The notes: a model not told the origin generated them from the sequence alone. A stretch of DNA of 12,902 nt from Acidobacteriota bacterium (GCA_016201185.1 JACQDG010000204.1:1-12902), one strand, 5' to 3'. Positions 6,132 through 12,902 are shown, counted from the stretch's first letter. Numbers and translations: made by a program.

Positions 6132-6938
6132 ATGAAAAACCTGGAACAACTCGAGCGCGCCCTGCTGCGCCGTGTGGGGGAGGCGGTCGGAAAGTTCAGG
6201 ATGATCCGGGACGGGGACCGCGTGGCGGTGGCTGTCTCGGGCGGCAAGGATTCCCTCACGCTGCTCGAGGCCTTGCTGCTTCTCGAGAAACGCTCTCCGG
6301 CCCGCTTTACCGTTTGCGCCTTTACAGTCGAGCAGGGTAAATTCCTGCGCCCGATTGCCCCGCTAGGTGATTTCATGAAGGCCCGGGTCGTATCCTGGAC
6401 CTATTTCCACGATAAACCTTCGCTTCGTTTGCTCGAGGAGCAGCCCGACCACGGCTGCGACCTGTGCAGCCGCTACCGCCGCCGCGCCGTTTACGAGATC
6501 GCCCGCGGGCTGGGAGCCAACGTCATCGCCTTCGGTCACACCGCCGATGATTTCTGCGAGGCCCTGCTGCGAAACACCCTGTTCACCGGCCGCATCAGCG
6601 CCCTGCCGCCGGTCGCTTACTCTCGGGCGCGGGATTTCCGGCTGATCCGGCCGCTCGTCTACGTGAGCGAAGAGATCACCACGGCCTACGCCGCGCAGAA
6701 GCAGTTTCCCCTGGTTCCGTGCGGCTGCGGCGAGCGCACGGGGACGGTGCGACGGCGGCTGCGCGAGTTTCTGGTGGAACTGGAAAAGGAGCAGCCTCAC
6801 GTGCGGCAAAACATCCTCTCCGCCATGGGCAATATCGACACCCGCCGCCTACTCGATACACGCTTTCTTTCCCTCGACGCTGAAACAACAGAGGCCGGCG
6901 AGCCCGACCTGATTCCGATCCTCTCCGGCGGCGAATAA
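6132..6938 (+). CDS. ttcA: TtcA-like tRNA 2-thiocytidine(32) synthetase
   Basis: This is a 268-residue PP-loop ATPase. TtcA uses ATP and a [4Fe-4S] cluster to put sulfur on C32 of certain tRNAs in the cytoplasm. SGGKDS (36-41) is the PP-loop. CDLCSRYRRR supplies Cys109 and Cys112, GHTADD (135-140) is the second conserved block, and Cys197/Cys199 in PCGCGERTG supply the late cysteine ligand. E. coli has PCNLCG at that place, so the loop here is one residue shorter. The frame stays open upstream to 5814, but ATG 6132 is chosen because MKNLEQLERALLRRVGEAV is the natural family start and the upstream frame reads through the ubiD fragment out of frame. The ribosome binding site is weak. TtcA-like paralogues of other specificity cannot be excluded. 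Confidence 0.85.
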   Translation: MKNLEQLERALLRRVGEAVGKFRMIRDGDRVAVAVSGGKDSLTLLEALLLLEKRSPARFTVCAFTVEQGKFLRPIAPLGDFMKARVVSWTYFHDKPSLRLLEEQPDHGCDLCSRYRRRAVYEIARGLGANVIAFGHTADDFCEALLRNTLFTGRISALPPVAYSRARDFRLIRPLVYVSEEITTAYAAQKQFPLVPCGCGERTGTVRRRLREFLVELEKEQPHVRQNILSAMGNIDTRRLLDTRFLSLDAETTEAGEPDLIPILSGGE

Positions 6939-6941
6939 AGA

Positions 6942-7051
6942 AACCGCAGATGAACGTCATATGAACAGAATATGAATATAAGATGAACGCGGATGAACGC
7001 CGATTAGAAAGAAGGTTTCTTATCCGTGTTGATCGGTGTTCATCTGCGGTT
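6942..7051. repeat. imperfect palindromic element with phased ATGAAC units
   Basis: AACCGCAGATGAAC (6942-6955) is exactly matched in reverse by GTTCATCTGCGGTT (7038-7051). Inner parts of the arms, such as GAACGCCGAT with ATCGGTGTTC and the AGAAA/TTTCT tip, also pair imperfectly. The left arm contains ATGAAC or ATGAAT at 6950, 6961, 6972, 6983 and 6993, spaced 11, 11, 11 and 10 bp. Elements of this look are scattered between genes in many environmental bacteria, as far as I recall. The fold could also terminate ttcA transcription, but there is no T-run typical of a terminator. It directly precedes the truncated DUF47 gene. Confidence 0.75.
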
Positions 7052-7089
7052 ACAATGGTTCTTTCCGACCCCTGTTGAGGGAGCCTCTT

Positions 7090-7446
7090 ATGAGAGTCAT
7101 GCCGAAAGCTGCCGCCGGGCGGCTGTTGATGTTCAAGCTGGCGGTGCTGCCGCCCGCGGTGGCCACACTGGCCGAGATCATCGAGGCCAGCAGCCGGGCC
7201 TTGGTGAAGGCTGTGGAGGCCATGGCGGAGGGCGATCATGTGATGGAACACCTGATCGAGATCAACCGCCTGGAAGACGAGGCCGACCGCGTCAATCGCC
7301 AGGCCCTGGCCGAGCTGTTCGACACGGAGAAAAACGCCATCGAGCTGATCAAACTAAAGGAAATCTACGAAATTCTGGAATCGGCCACCGACCTGTGCGA
7401 GGACGCCGCCAACGTGATCGAGAGCGTTGTTGTGAAGAACGCCTAG
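7090..7446 (+). CDS. truncated DUF47 (PhoU-like) protein, Pit accessory
   Basis: This 118-residue helical protein matches only the C-terminal half of the DUF47 family, which is usually about 200 residues and linked to Pit transporters. The hallmark segment EHLIEINRLEDEADRV is followed by LFDTEKNAIELIKLKEIYEILE and ends in CEDAANVIESVVVKNA, close to the family end. About 90-100 N-terminal residues are missing, and no upstream frame supplies them; the upstream DNA is the palindromic repeat. ATG 7090 is chosen because GAGGGAG lies 7-8 bases upstream. An in-frame start at 7036 would lie inside the repeat. The gene precedes pit by 16 bp in one operon. It may be a remnant still being translated or a functional half-protein. 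The intact ribosome binding site is notable. Confidence 0.8.
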   Translation: MRVMPKAAAGRLLMFKLAVLPPAVATLAEIIEASSRALVKAVEAMAEGDHVMEHLIEINRLEDEADRVNRQALAELFDTEKNAIELIKLKEIYEILESATDLCEDAANVIESVVVKNA

Positions 7447-7462
7447 CGCCGGCCCCTCTGTC

Positions 7463-8254
7463 ATGGAACACAACTTCCCGCTGGTACTGACGATCATCCT
7501 GATCGCGCTGGCGTTCGACTACGTCAACGGCTTCCACGACGCCGCCAACTCGATCGCCACGGTGGTGGCCACGCGCGTGCTTTCTCCCGGGCGGGCCGTG
7601 GCGTGGGCGGCGTTTTTCAATTTCATCGCCGCTTTCGGATTCGGCACGGCGGTGGCCAAGACCGTCGGGAGCGGCCTGGTCCGCCAGGATATCGTGAACG
7701 AATATGTCATTCTCGGCGGCTTGCTGGGCGCCATTGCCTGGGACCTGATCACCTGGTTTTTCGGTCTCCCCACCAGCTCTTCCCACGCCCTGGTGGGCGG
7801 ATACGCCGGCGCAGCCATGACCCGGGCGGCGTTTCAGAATGGAGTGGGCAACATGTTTTCGGCGCTCATTCCTTCCGGTTGGACGGTGACGCTGCTCGGG
7901 ATCGTCGTGGCGCCGCTGCTCGGCCTGGCGGTCGCCTTTACGCTCATGCTCCTGGTCACCTGGGCGTCGCGCAATGGGGTGCCGCGCGTTCTGGACCGCT
8001 ATTTCCGGCGCTTTCAGCTCTTCTCCGCCGCCATCTACAGCTTCGCCCACGGCACCAACGACGCTCAGAAGACCATGGGCATTATCGCCGGCGCGCTGTT
8101 TACCGCCGGCTATCTCAAAGAATTCACGATCCCTTATTGGGTCATACTGGCGGCGCACGCGGCGATTGCGCTGGGGACGCTGACGGGCGGCTGGCGGATC
8201 GTGAAGACCATGGGGGCGCGGCTGACCAAACTTAGGCCCATGGGAGGATTCTGA
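7463..8254 (+). CDS. pit: Pit-family inorganic phosphate permease, stopped early by TGA
   Basis: This inner-membrane phosphate permease has 263 residues up to the first stop. The N-terminal signature NGFHDAANSIATVVATRVL (22-40) and its internal homologue in the second half, IYSFAHGTNDAQKTMGII (191-208), are both present, as are SSSHALVGG (105-113) and several hydrophobic helices. The protein stops at LRPMGGF, which in the family continues as C/A-AE-x-x-x-A and then a further pair of membrane helices. Those follow here in the same frame (see 8252-8491), so the first-stop product lacks part of the transport core. The start ATG 7463 is 16 bp after the DUF47 stop. DUF47-Pit pairs are usually low-affinity, constitutive phosphate carriers. 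Confidence 0.85.
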   Translation: MEHNFPLVLTIILIALAFDYVNGFHDAANSIATVVATRVLSPGRAVAWAAFFNFIAAFGFGTAVAKTVGSGLVRQDIVNEYVILGGLLGAIAWDLITWFFGLPTSSSHALVGGYAGAAMTRAAFQNGVGNMFSALIPSGWTVTLLGIVVAPLLGLAVAFTLMLLVTWASRNGVPRVLDRYFRRFQLFSAAIYSFAHGTNDAQKTMGIIAGALFTAGYLKEFTIPYWVILAAHAAIALGTLTGGWRIVKTMGARLTKLRPMGGF

Positions 8255-8491
8255 GCGGAGTCAGCAGGGGCCATTACCATCCTCACCGCCGCGCATTTTG
8301 GAGGGCTCGTCTCGACCACCCACACCATCACCGGGGCCATCGTGGGTGTGGGGACGATTCACCGGGTACGGGCCGTGCGCTGGGGCCTGGCCACGAGCAT
8401 TGTTTACGCCTGGGCTTTCACCATCCCCGCTGCGGCCCTCATCGCCGCCGCAGCTTACTTGGTGATCCGGTTATTTGTCCCCGTGGCCTGA
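8252..8491 (+). other. C-terminal part of pit beyond an in-frame TGA
   Basis: TGA 8252-8254 is codon 264 of pit. The same frame then stays open for 78 codons to TGA 8489-8491 and encodes AESAGAITIL, STTHTITGAIVGVGT and a hydrophobic helix (WAFTIPAAALIAAAAYLV), the expected Pit C terminus. There is no frameshift or other lesion, and read through it would give a 342-residue protein of normal length. Many Pit proteins have GGFCAE at this point, so TGA stands at a Cys codon. This is either a recent nonsense mutation or base error, or selenocysteine recoding. I found no convincing SECIS hairpin just after the TGA. Confidence 0.85.
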
Positions 8492-10191
8492 CCCCGTCCG
8501 GGGCGCCTGCCCCGTTCCGCAGCCGTGAAAATAGGGTCGATGTCAGTGGGAATGTCCTGAAGTCTCTTCAGCGGCGCATCGAGCGGCGGCCGCAGCACAC
8601 CCATTTCAGCCAGCATCTTTTCCGCACCGGCATGATCGCCGGTCGCTTCGAGCATCAGCAGATCGTGCACCAGTTCGCGCACTGCCGGCTTGATCTTTTC
8701 GAAGTTGACGGCGAAGGTTCCGTCGGGCCGGGCCTCGAAGGCGCCCCGGTCCGTCAGGCAATTGAACTGCAGCGCCATGCCGCCGGCGTGCGCTTCCTTG
8801 ATCCCGAAGCGTAAAGTCCGGAACGCCGAGGCCAGAAAGGTCGTGTACAGGTCACGTTCGTTCAGCCCCGGCACCGATCCGTCGCGGTCGATCAGGTATT
8901 GCAGCATGAACAGCCCGGTGACGTCGGCCTTGGCCTCCTCCACGATGCTGTAGAGCTCCTTCAGTTCCTGCCGCGGCGTGGTCTCCCGGCCGCCGACCTG
9001 AATCTGGTGCGGGCCGATGCCATGGGTCATCTCGTGCGCCAGGATGTGGATGAAAAAGGCCGGGAAGCTGACCTCGTTCTGCGCGGAGGCCGGCAGCAGT
9101 CGCCTGGCTATGGGCAGCAGCGTGTGACGGAATTTGGCCTCCTGCACGTTCTTTATCATCACCCGCTTGCTGCCTTTTTCCCGAATCACGTGCTCGTCGT
9201 TCGGCAGGTTGTAAGCCGCTGCCTTTACGCCGTGCGCCCCATAGCCCGCCGCGAAAAGCTCGTTCACCACCACGATCGGCGCGAGCGGGCCGAGCTTCGG
9301 GTTGCGGTACTGGGGGTCGATGGGCAGGTGGTCCTCGATTTCCTGCATGCGGCCGGCGAAGAAGCGAACCCGCTTTGACTCTTCCTCGTCGCGCAGGCTG
9401 ATATACGACTCGAACGCCGCCTTGTAGCCGAACAGCCGATCGATGTAAGTTTCATAAGGCCCGATGGTCACGTCCAGCGGGGCATCCAGGTCCATCCAGG
9501 CCAGGTCGCTCGCGTAATAGTCGCTCGAAAGAAATGCCTCGGCGCGCAGGGAAAGGAACCGGGCCAGGGACTGGTTTTCGGTCAGCGCGGCCGCCTCCTT
9601 GAGCAGACGAGAGGCCCGCAGCAGGGGACCTTCGTATACCTTGTGGTATGCGACGAGCATGAGCCGGCCAGTTTCGGGATCGCGATGGACCGTGGTGAAG
9701 AAGCTCTTGGCCTCTTTTTGCTGCTCGGGCGGCAGCTTCTGTAGCCAGAGCTCGAATTCCTCCCGCGGCATGTCTTCGGGGTAAAAGTTGGCGCCCGGCA
9801 GCTTCCGCGGAGGAACTGCAGGCAGGACGGCGGTGTAGCCATCGAGCTCGGACCAGGGACCCTTGTTGATCCAGAAATAATGGAGGCGCGCGCGGCCGAG
9901 CGGCGTTCTGTCCCGCTGCAAACGGACCAGCAGATCCGGATTGCCCTTCCACATCTGGACGAGGAAGATCTCGTCCATCACCCGCGAAGCTTCGATCAGC
10001 CTGGCAAGCGCCTTCCGATCGCCGACCGAAAGAGAAGAAGCGTCGGCTCCCACCTCGACGGGGGCAAACCGGGCCGCCATCCGCCGGAGCTCGGCCAGCC
10101 CGGGCGCCTCTCCGCCGATGTCCGCCGGGCCGGCTCCGCCGCTCCCCACCTGCAACGCCGCCAGCACGCATAACCACAAGAGTCTTTTCAT
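8455..10191 (-). CDS. exported M49-like (dipeptidyl-peptidase III-related) zinc metallohydrolase
   Basis: This 578-residue protein starts with a signal sequence (MKRLLWLCVLAALQ followed by small residues), so it is probably exported. It carries HEMTHGIGPH (His386, Glu387, His390), the zinc-binding HExxH, and EEAKADV (418-423), which offers the third ligand Glu as in M49-like proteins. Upstream, GPYETYIDRLFGYKAAFESYI (244-264) is also typical of this family. Substrate and reaction are unknown; a peptidase acting on short peptides is the likeliest role. ATG 10191 is preferred over GTG 10230 because it gives a proper signal peptide, although GGTGGGAG abuts the ATG unusually closely. The gene is divergent from the DUF885 gene. 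Its last 37 bp overlap, tail to tail, the end of the read-through pit frame. Confidence 0.85.
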   Translation of the reverse strand: MKRLLWLCVLAALQVGSGGAGPADIGGEAPGLAELRRMAARFAPVEVGADASSLSVGDRKALARLIEASRVMDEIFLVQMWKGNPDLLVRLQRDRTPLGRARLHYFWINKGPWSELDGYTAVLPAVPPRKLPGANFYPEDMPREEFELWLQKLPPEQQKEAKSFFTTVHRDPETGRLMLVAYHKVYEGPLLRASRLLKEAAALTENQSLARFLSLRAEAFLSSDYYASDLAWMDLDAPLDVTIGPYETYIDRLFGYKAAFESYISLRDEEESKRVRFFAGRMQEIEDHLPIDPQYRNPKLGPLAPIVVVNELFAAGYGAHGVKAAAYNLPNDEHVIREKGSKRVMIKNVQEAKFRHTLLPIARRLLPASAQNEVSFPAFFIHILAHEMTHGIGPHQIQVGGRETTPRQELKELYSIVEEAKADVTGLFMLQYLIDRDGSVPGLNERDLYTTFLASAFRTLRFGIKEAHAGGMALQFNCLTDRGAFEARPDGTFAVNFEKIKPAVRELVHDLLMLEATGDHAGAEKMLAEMGVLRPPLDAPLKRLQDIPTDIDPIFTAAERGRRPGRGQATGTNNRITK

Positions 10192-10275
10192 CTCCCACCA
10201 GAGCCCGTATTTGATTCCGGGCAAACCCACATAGTACCTTAGGAGGGTTCCGCCAGACAGGCTTCAGGAGCACCC
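10192..10275. promoter_or_regulatory. divergent intergenic region of two exported metallopeptidase genes
   Basis: These 84 bp must hold the promoters of both the M49-like gene (minus) and the DUF885 gene (plus). On the minus strand TACTAT (10237-10232) could be a -10 box. On the plus strand TTGATT (10211-10216) could be a -35 box, but no good -10 follows. AGGAG (10266-10270) is the ribosome binding site of the plus-strand gene. Confidence 0.35.
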
Positions 10276-11967
10276 ATGCGCCTTGCTATCCGCTTGCTTG
10301 TGAGCTGCAGCTTTCTGCTCTGTCTTCCCAAATTCGCGGCTGCTGACGCTCTCGACGATCTGGCCCGGGATTTCTGGGCCTGGCGCGCCGTCGCCCAGCC
10401 GCTGACTGGTGATGATATCCCTCGCATCGACCGGCCGGCCGATTGGGTTCCGGATTGGTCGCCGACTTCGGTGGCCCAGCGCCGAAAATCGTTCCAGGCG
10501 TTCGAGGCGCGGTGGAAGAGGCTCGACTCTTCTTCCTGGCCCGTCCCGCGGCAGGTCGATTACAAGCTGATGGGCTCGGCCCTGGCGCGCGTCCGCTGGG
10601 AGCTGGATATCACCCGGAACTGGCAGAAGAACCCCAACTTTTATATTGACCAGACGCTGGGCGCGGTGCTCGACCGGCTGCTCGAGCCGCCACCCTTCGA
10701 CCGCGTTCGCAGCGAAGAAATCGTGCGGCGGATGGGCGCCATCCCGCGCCTGGTGGAAGACGCCAAGACCAATCTCACCGAGCCGGCGCAGCCGATGGCC
10801 CGGCTCGCCATCGAAACGCTGAAAAATGTCGGCCCGCGACTGGCGACGGTCGCCCGCGAGCTGAGGCCATTGCTGGCAGCCGAGTACGGGAGCCGGCTCG
10901 AGACTGACGCGGAAAAAGCCGCCACGGCGCTCGAATCCTACCGTGCCTGGCTCAAGCAGCGCCTGCCGACCATGCGCGCCGCCACTGCGGTTGGCCGCGA
11001 GGGCTACGTCTTCTTCCTGAAGGAAGTGGCGCTGATGCCGTTTACGCCCGAGCAGCTTCTCGAGATCGGCCGCCGCGAATGGGACCGCACGATTGCCTTT
11101 GAGGCTTACGAGCAACCGCGGAATGCCGGCCTTCCGCAGCTCTCGCTCTTTCCCGACATGGCCGCGCAGATGGCGCGTGAACAGAAAGAAGAGGCGGCCG
11201 TTCGCCGCTACATGGAAGACAAGGGGATTCTGAGCGTGCCTTCCTGGGCGAAGCATTACAAGGACCTGCCGCTGCCGGCTTATCTTGTCCCGCTCGAAGG
11301 ACTGGGGGTAACCGACGATCTTACTTCCCCAACGCGGCTCAACAGGGATGGCACCAGCTACATTCGCCCGCCCGCCCCCACGCTCGGCTACTTCGCTCTT
11401 TCCACCGCGCGCGACCCGCGGCCGATCCTGGTGCACGAAGGCGTCCCCGGCCACTATTTCCAGAAGATCGTCTCATGGGCGAACGAGGATCCCATCCGCC
11501 GCTACTATTACGATTCCGGGGCCAATGAAGGTCTGGGCTTTTACGCCGAGGAAATGATGCTGCAGGCCGGCTTTTTCGACGACAGCCCGCGGGGCCGCGA
11601 GATCATCTACAGCTTCATGCGCCTGCGGGCCCTGCGCGTGGAGGTGGACGTGAAGCTGGCGCTGGGCCAGTTCACCATCGACCAGGGAGGCGATTACCTC
11701 GCGAAGACGGTGCCGATGGACCGGATGACGGGCCTCGAGGACTCGGCCATGTACGCCGCCACGCCGGGCCTGGGGATTGCCTACCAGATCGGGAAGAGCC
11801 AGATCTTTCATTTCCTGGCCGAAGCGCGGCAGGCCGAGGGCGACCGCTTCAGCCTGCGCGCCTTTCACGATTTCTTGTGGAAGAACGGCAACGTCCCCAT
11901 TGCGCTGCAAGAGTGGGAGTATATGGACCGCGTGAAGCGAGCCGGAGTAAAGGGAGGGCGCCAATGA
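10276..11967 (+). CDS. exported DUF885-family metallopeptidase-like protein
   Basis: This 563-residue protein has an N-terminal signal peptide (basic MRLAIR, then hydrophobic LLVSCSFLLCL, cleavage probably after AAADA), so it acts outside the cytoplasm. The DUF885 signature HEGVPGHYFQ (387-396) resembles an HExxxH-type zinc site, and NEGLGFYAEEMM (417-428) supplies Glu418 as a plausible third ligand. Other family blocks such as SYIRPPAPTLGYFALST and ATPGLGIAYQIGK are present. The length is typical. DUF885 proteins are thought to be peptidases of broad or unknown specificity. The start is supported by AGGAG five bases upstream. The stop overlaps the next ATG as ATGA, coupling it to the RraA-like gene. 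Confidence 0.9.
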   Translation: MRLAIRLLVSCSFLLCLPKFAAADALDDLARDFWAWRAVAQPLTGDDIPRIDRPADWVPDWSPTSVAQRRKSFQAFEARWKRLDSSSWPVPRQVDYKLMGSALARVRWELDITRNWQKNPNFYIDQTLGAVLDRLLEPPPFDRVRSEEIVRRMGAIPRLVEDAKTNLTEPAQPMARLAIETLKNVGPRLATVARELRPLLAAEYGSRLETDAEKAATALESYRAWLKQRLPTMRAATAVGREGYVFFLKEVALMPFTPEQLLEIGRREWDRTIAFEAYEQPRNAGLPQLSLFPDMAAQMAREQKEEAAVRRYMEDKGILSVPSWAKHYKDLPLPAYLVPLEGLGVTDDLTSPTRLNRDGTSYIRPPAPTLGYFALSTARDPRPILVHEGVPGHYFQKIVSWANEDPIRRYYYDSGANEGLGFYAEEMMLQAGFFDDSPRGREIIYSFMRLRALRVEVDVKLALGQFTIDQGGDYLAKTVPMDRMTGLEDSAMYAATPGLGIAYQIGKSQIFHFLAEARQAEGDRFSLRAFHDFLWKNGNVPIALQEWEYMDRVKRAGVKGGRQ

Positions 11968-12665
11968 GCGGCTCTTCCGGCCCCAGAGCGTCCGGCCGGG
12001 CGGCCACGCCGGAGGAGATCCGGCTCTTCGAGCATCTGGAGAAAAACCTTTACACGGCGGTGGTGTCAGATTCCCTCGACCAGCTTGGCTTCCGGCATCA
12101 AACCATGCGGGAGTATCTGCGGCCGCTACAGCCCTCGGCCTGCTTCGCCGGCTGGGCCCGGACCCTCTCCTGCTCCGACCTTTACTACATTCCCGAGGAT
12201 CCCTACGACCTGGAGATCGAGGCGGTGGACAGCATCCTGCCGGGCGAAGTGGTGGTGGTGTCGACCCAGCAATCGAAGCGCAACGCCCCGTGGGGCGAAC
12301 TGCTTTCGACGGCCGCGCGGGCCCGGCAGGCGCGGGGCGCGATTGTCGACGGCCTGGTGCGCGATGTGAAAAAAATCGAGGCCCTGGGGTTCCCGGTTTT
12401 CGCCGCCGGCATCAAGCCGGTCGATTCCATGGGCCGGGGCATCGTGACGGACTACAACCTCCCCATCGAGTGCGGCGAAGCGCAGGTGAATCCCGGCGAC
12501 TTGATCTTCGCGGATTTCGACGGCGTGGTAGTGATCCCCCGGCAGGCGGTGGAGGAGACGGTCCGGCTGGCGACGGACAAGGCCACCAAGGAGAACCATT
12601 CCCGCGCCGACCTGATGAAGGGCGCCTACCTGCGCGACGTGTATCAGAAGTATGGGGTGCTGTGA
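11964..12665 (+). CDS. RraA-like / 4-hydroxy-4-methyl-2-oxoglutarate aldolase family protein
   Basis: This 233-residue cytoplasmic protein belongs to the RraA/HMG-aldolase superfamily. The conserved segments are GELLSTAARARQARGAIVDG (111-130), directly followed by LVRD with Arg133 and Asp134 (the substrate- and metal-site pair in HMG/CHA aldolases), and GEAQVNPGDLIFADFDGVVV (171-190). Members with these residues may be divalent-metal aldolases or decarboxylases of oxo-acids; true RraA binds RNase E instead. The extended C-terminal helix and the longer N terminus fit an aldolase-like enzyme better than RraA, but the substrate is unknown. ATG 11964 has GGGAGG about 6 bases upstream and overlaps the DUF885 stop. 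A longer in-frame start at 11877 lies inside that gene and is unlikely. Confidence 0.85.
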   Translation: MSGSSGPRASGRAATPEEIRLFEHLEKNLYTAVVSDSLDQLGFRHQTMREYLRPLQPSACFAGWARTLSCSDLYYIPEDPYDLEIEAVDSILPGEVVVVSTQQSKRNAPWGELLSTAARARQARGAIVDGLVRDVKKIEALGFPVFAAGIKPVDSMGRGIVTDYNLPIECGEAQVNPGDLIFADFDGVVVIPRQAVEETVRLATDKATKENHSRADLMKGAYLRDVYQKYGVL

Positions 12666-12675
12666 GATCCCGATT

Positions 12676-12704
12676 CACCGCAGAGACGCAGAAGACGCAG
12701 AGAA
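12676..12704 (+). repeat. left inverted repeat with CGCAGA units around the GxxExxY relic
   Basis: This CACCGCAGAGACGCAGA... segment has CGCAGA at 12679, 12687 and 12696. It is the inverted partner of 12856-12877, where the minus strand reads CCGCAGAGGCGCAGA (one mismatch in 15). Such repeats are common between genes in environmental bacteria and often accompany GxxExxY genes, as I recall. Confidence 0.7.
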
Positions 12705-12712
12705 GCAAAGGC

Positions 12713-12835
12713 TCACTCGTCCAAGTTCAGCACGCGGCGGTGAATCCCTTGCCTCAGAACAGGAACATTGAAGTTGATCAAGAGCCTTGCCTTCCACCCG
12801 CCCAGCCGCAGATAAGTGAGGAGCTGTGCGTTACT
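12713..12835 (-). pseudogene. C-terminal relic of a GxxExxY-family protein
   Basis: The minus strand encodes 40 residues ending at TGA (12715-12713). They read NAQLLTYLRLGGWKARLL, then INFNVPVLRQGIHRRVLNL, then DE, which is the characteristic C terminus of GxxExxY proteins (PD-(D/E)XK-like, about 125 residues). An in-frame TGA (12838-12836) lies immediately upstream, and the N-terminal GxxExxY motif itself is absent. The gene is therefore broken and mostly deleted. It lies between inverted CCGCAGAG-type repeats, which suggests that repeats and gene form one dispersed unit. Confidence 0.75.
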
Positions 12836-12855
12836 TCATTGATCCTCATTGATTT

Positions 12856-12877
12856 TTCTCTGCGCCTCTGCGGAGAA
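12856..12877 (-). repeat. right inverted repeat around the GxxExxY relic
   Basis: The plus strand reads TTCTCTGCGCCTCTGCGG, then AGAA. It is the inverted counterpart of 12676-12704 and, with it, brackets the 40-codon GxxExxY remnant. Bases 12878-12902 hold nothing recognisable. Confidence 0.7.
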
Positions 12878-12902
12878 CCGGGCTGCCCTCGTTACCCTTC
12901 AA

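Noticed and set aside
6939..7060. A rho-independent terminator after ttcA
   Set aside because: The palindrome is long and imperfect and is followed by a mixed sequence instead of a T-run, so it is reported only as a repeat.
7349..8158. A 269-codon minus-strand frame opposite pit
   Set aside because: It is antisense to conserved Pit signature sequences, and its composition is typical of a shadow frame.
8252..8300. A bacterial SECIS hairpin after the pit TGA
   Set aside because: Only weak pairings (GCGG with CCGC, AGG with CCT) were seen by eye, with no compact stem and GU-containing apical loop.
10264..11454. A 396-codon minus-strand frame opposite the DUF885 gene
   Set aside because: It is a shadow of a gene with clear motifs and a signal peptide, and has no recognisable domain of its own.
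12676..12704. A CRISPR-like array from the repeated CGCAGA units
   Set aside because: The units are 6 bp long and 8-9 bp apart, with no spacers and no cas genes.

Overview
This is a G+C-rich bacterial chromosome window carrying mostly housekeeping genes. It has no plasmid, phage or rRNA genes. The gene families present are FabD/FabG, a UbiD-type decarboxylase, TtcA, Pit with a DUF47 partner, an M49-like metallopeptidase, a DUF885 protein, an RraA-like protein and a GxxExxY relic. Together with the intergenic repeat types, they fit an environmental, Acidobacteriota-like genome. That assignment is a guess from gene content, because no phylogenetic marker is present.

Region 1 (1-2089), minus strand: fabD and fabG overlap by ATGA and are followed by a tRNA-Arg(ACG). 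A possible gene start runs off the left edge. fabD and ubiD are divergent, and a 13-bp direct repeat lies between them over the likely fabD promoter.

Region 2 (2090-6938), plus strand: ubiD is followed by an inserted restriction-modification-like cassette. The cassette holds a candidate PD-(D/E)XK nuclease and a DNA methyltransferase whose reading frame is broken between motif I and motif IV. It lies between two 246-bp copies of the ubiD 3' end (3296-3541 and 5860-6105). The first copy completes ubiD. The second is a headless tail that also carries the -35 part of the likely ttcA promoter. I count 16 differences between the copies, 13 of them at third codon positions. Both tails therefore seem to have evolved as coding sequence in different lineages before being placed side by side.

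Region 3 (6939-8491), plus strand: a phosphate-transport pair follows an imperfect hairpin built of ATGAAC units about 11 bp apart. The DUF47 gene lacks its N-terminal half. The pit gene has an in-frame TGA where many Pit proteins have Cys, and about 79 well-conserved codons follow it. Decay is the simplest reading; recoding is the interesting alternative.

Region 4 (8455-12665): two exported metallopeptidase-like genes are divergent, an M49-like protein on minus and a DUF885 protein on plus. The DUF885 gene overlaps a downstream RraA-family gene by ATGA.

Region 5 (12666-12902): a 40-codon relic of a GxxExxY gene sits on the minus strand between inverted CCGCAGAGRCGCAGA repeats.

In all, the window holds one inserted cassette and four damaged genes (methyltransferase, DUF47, pit, GxxExxY) among intact core genes.
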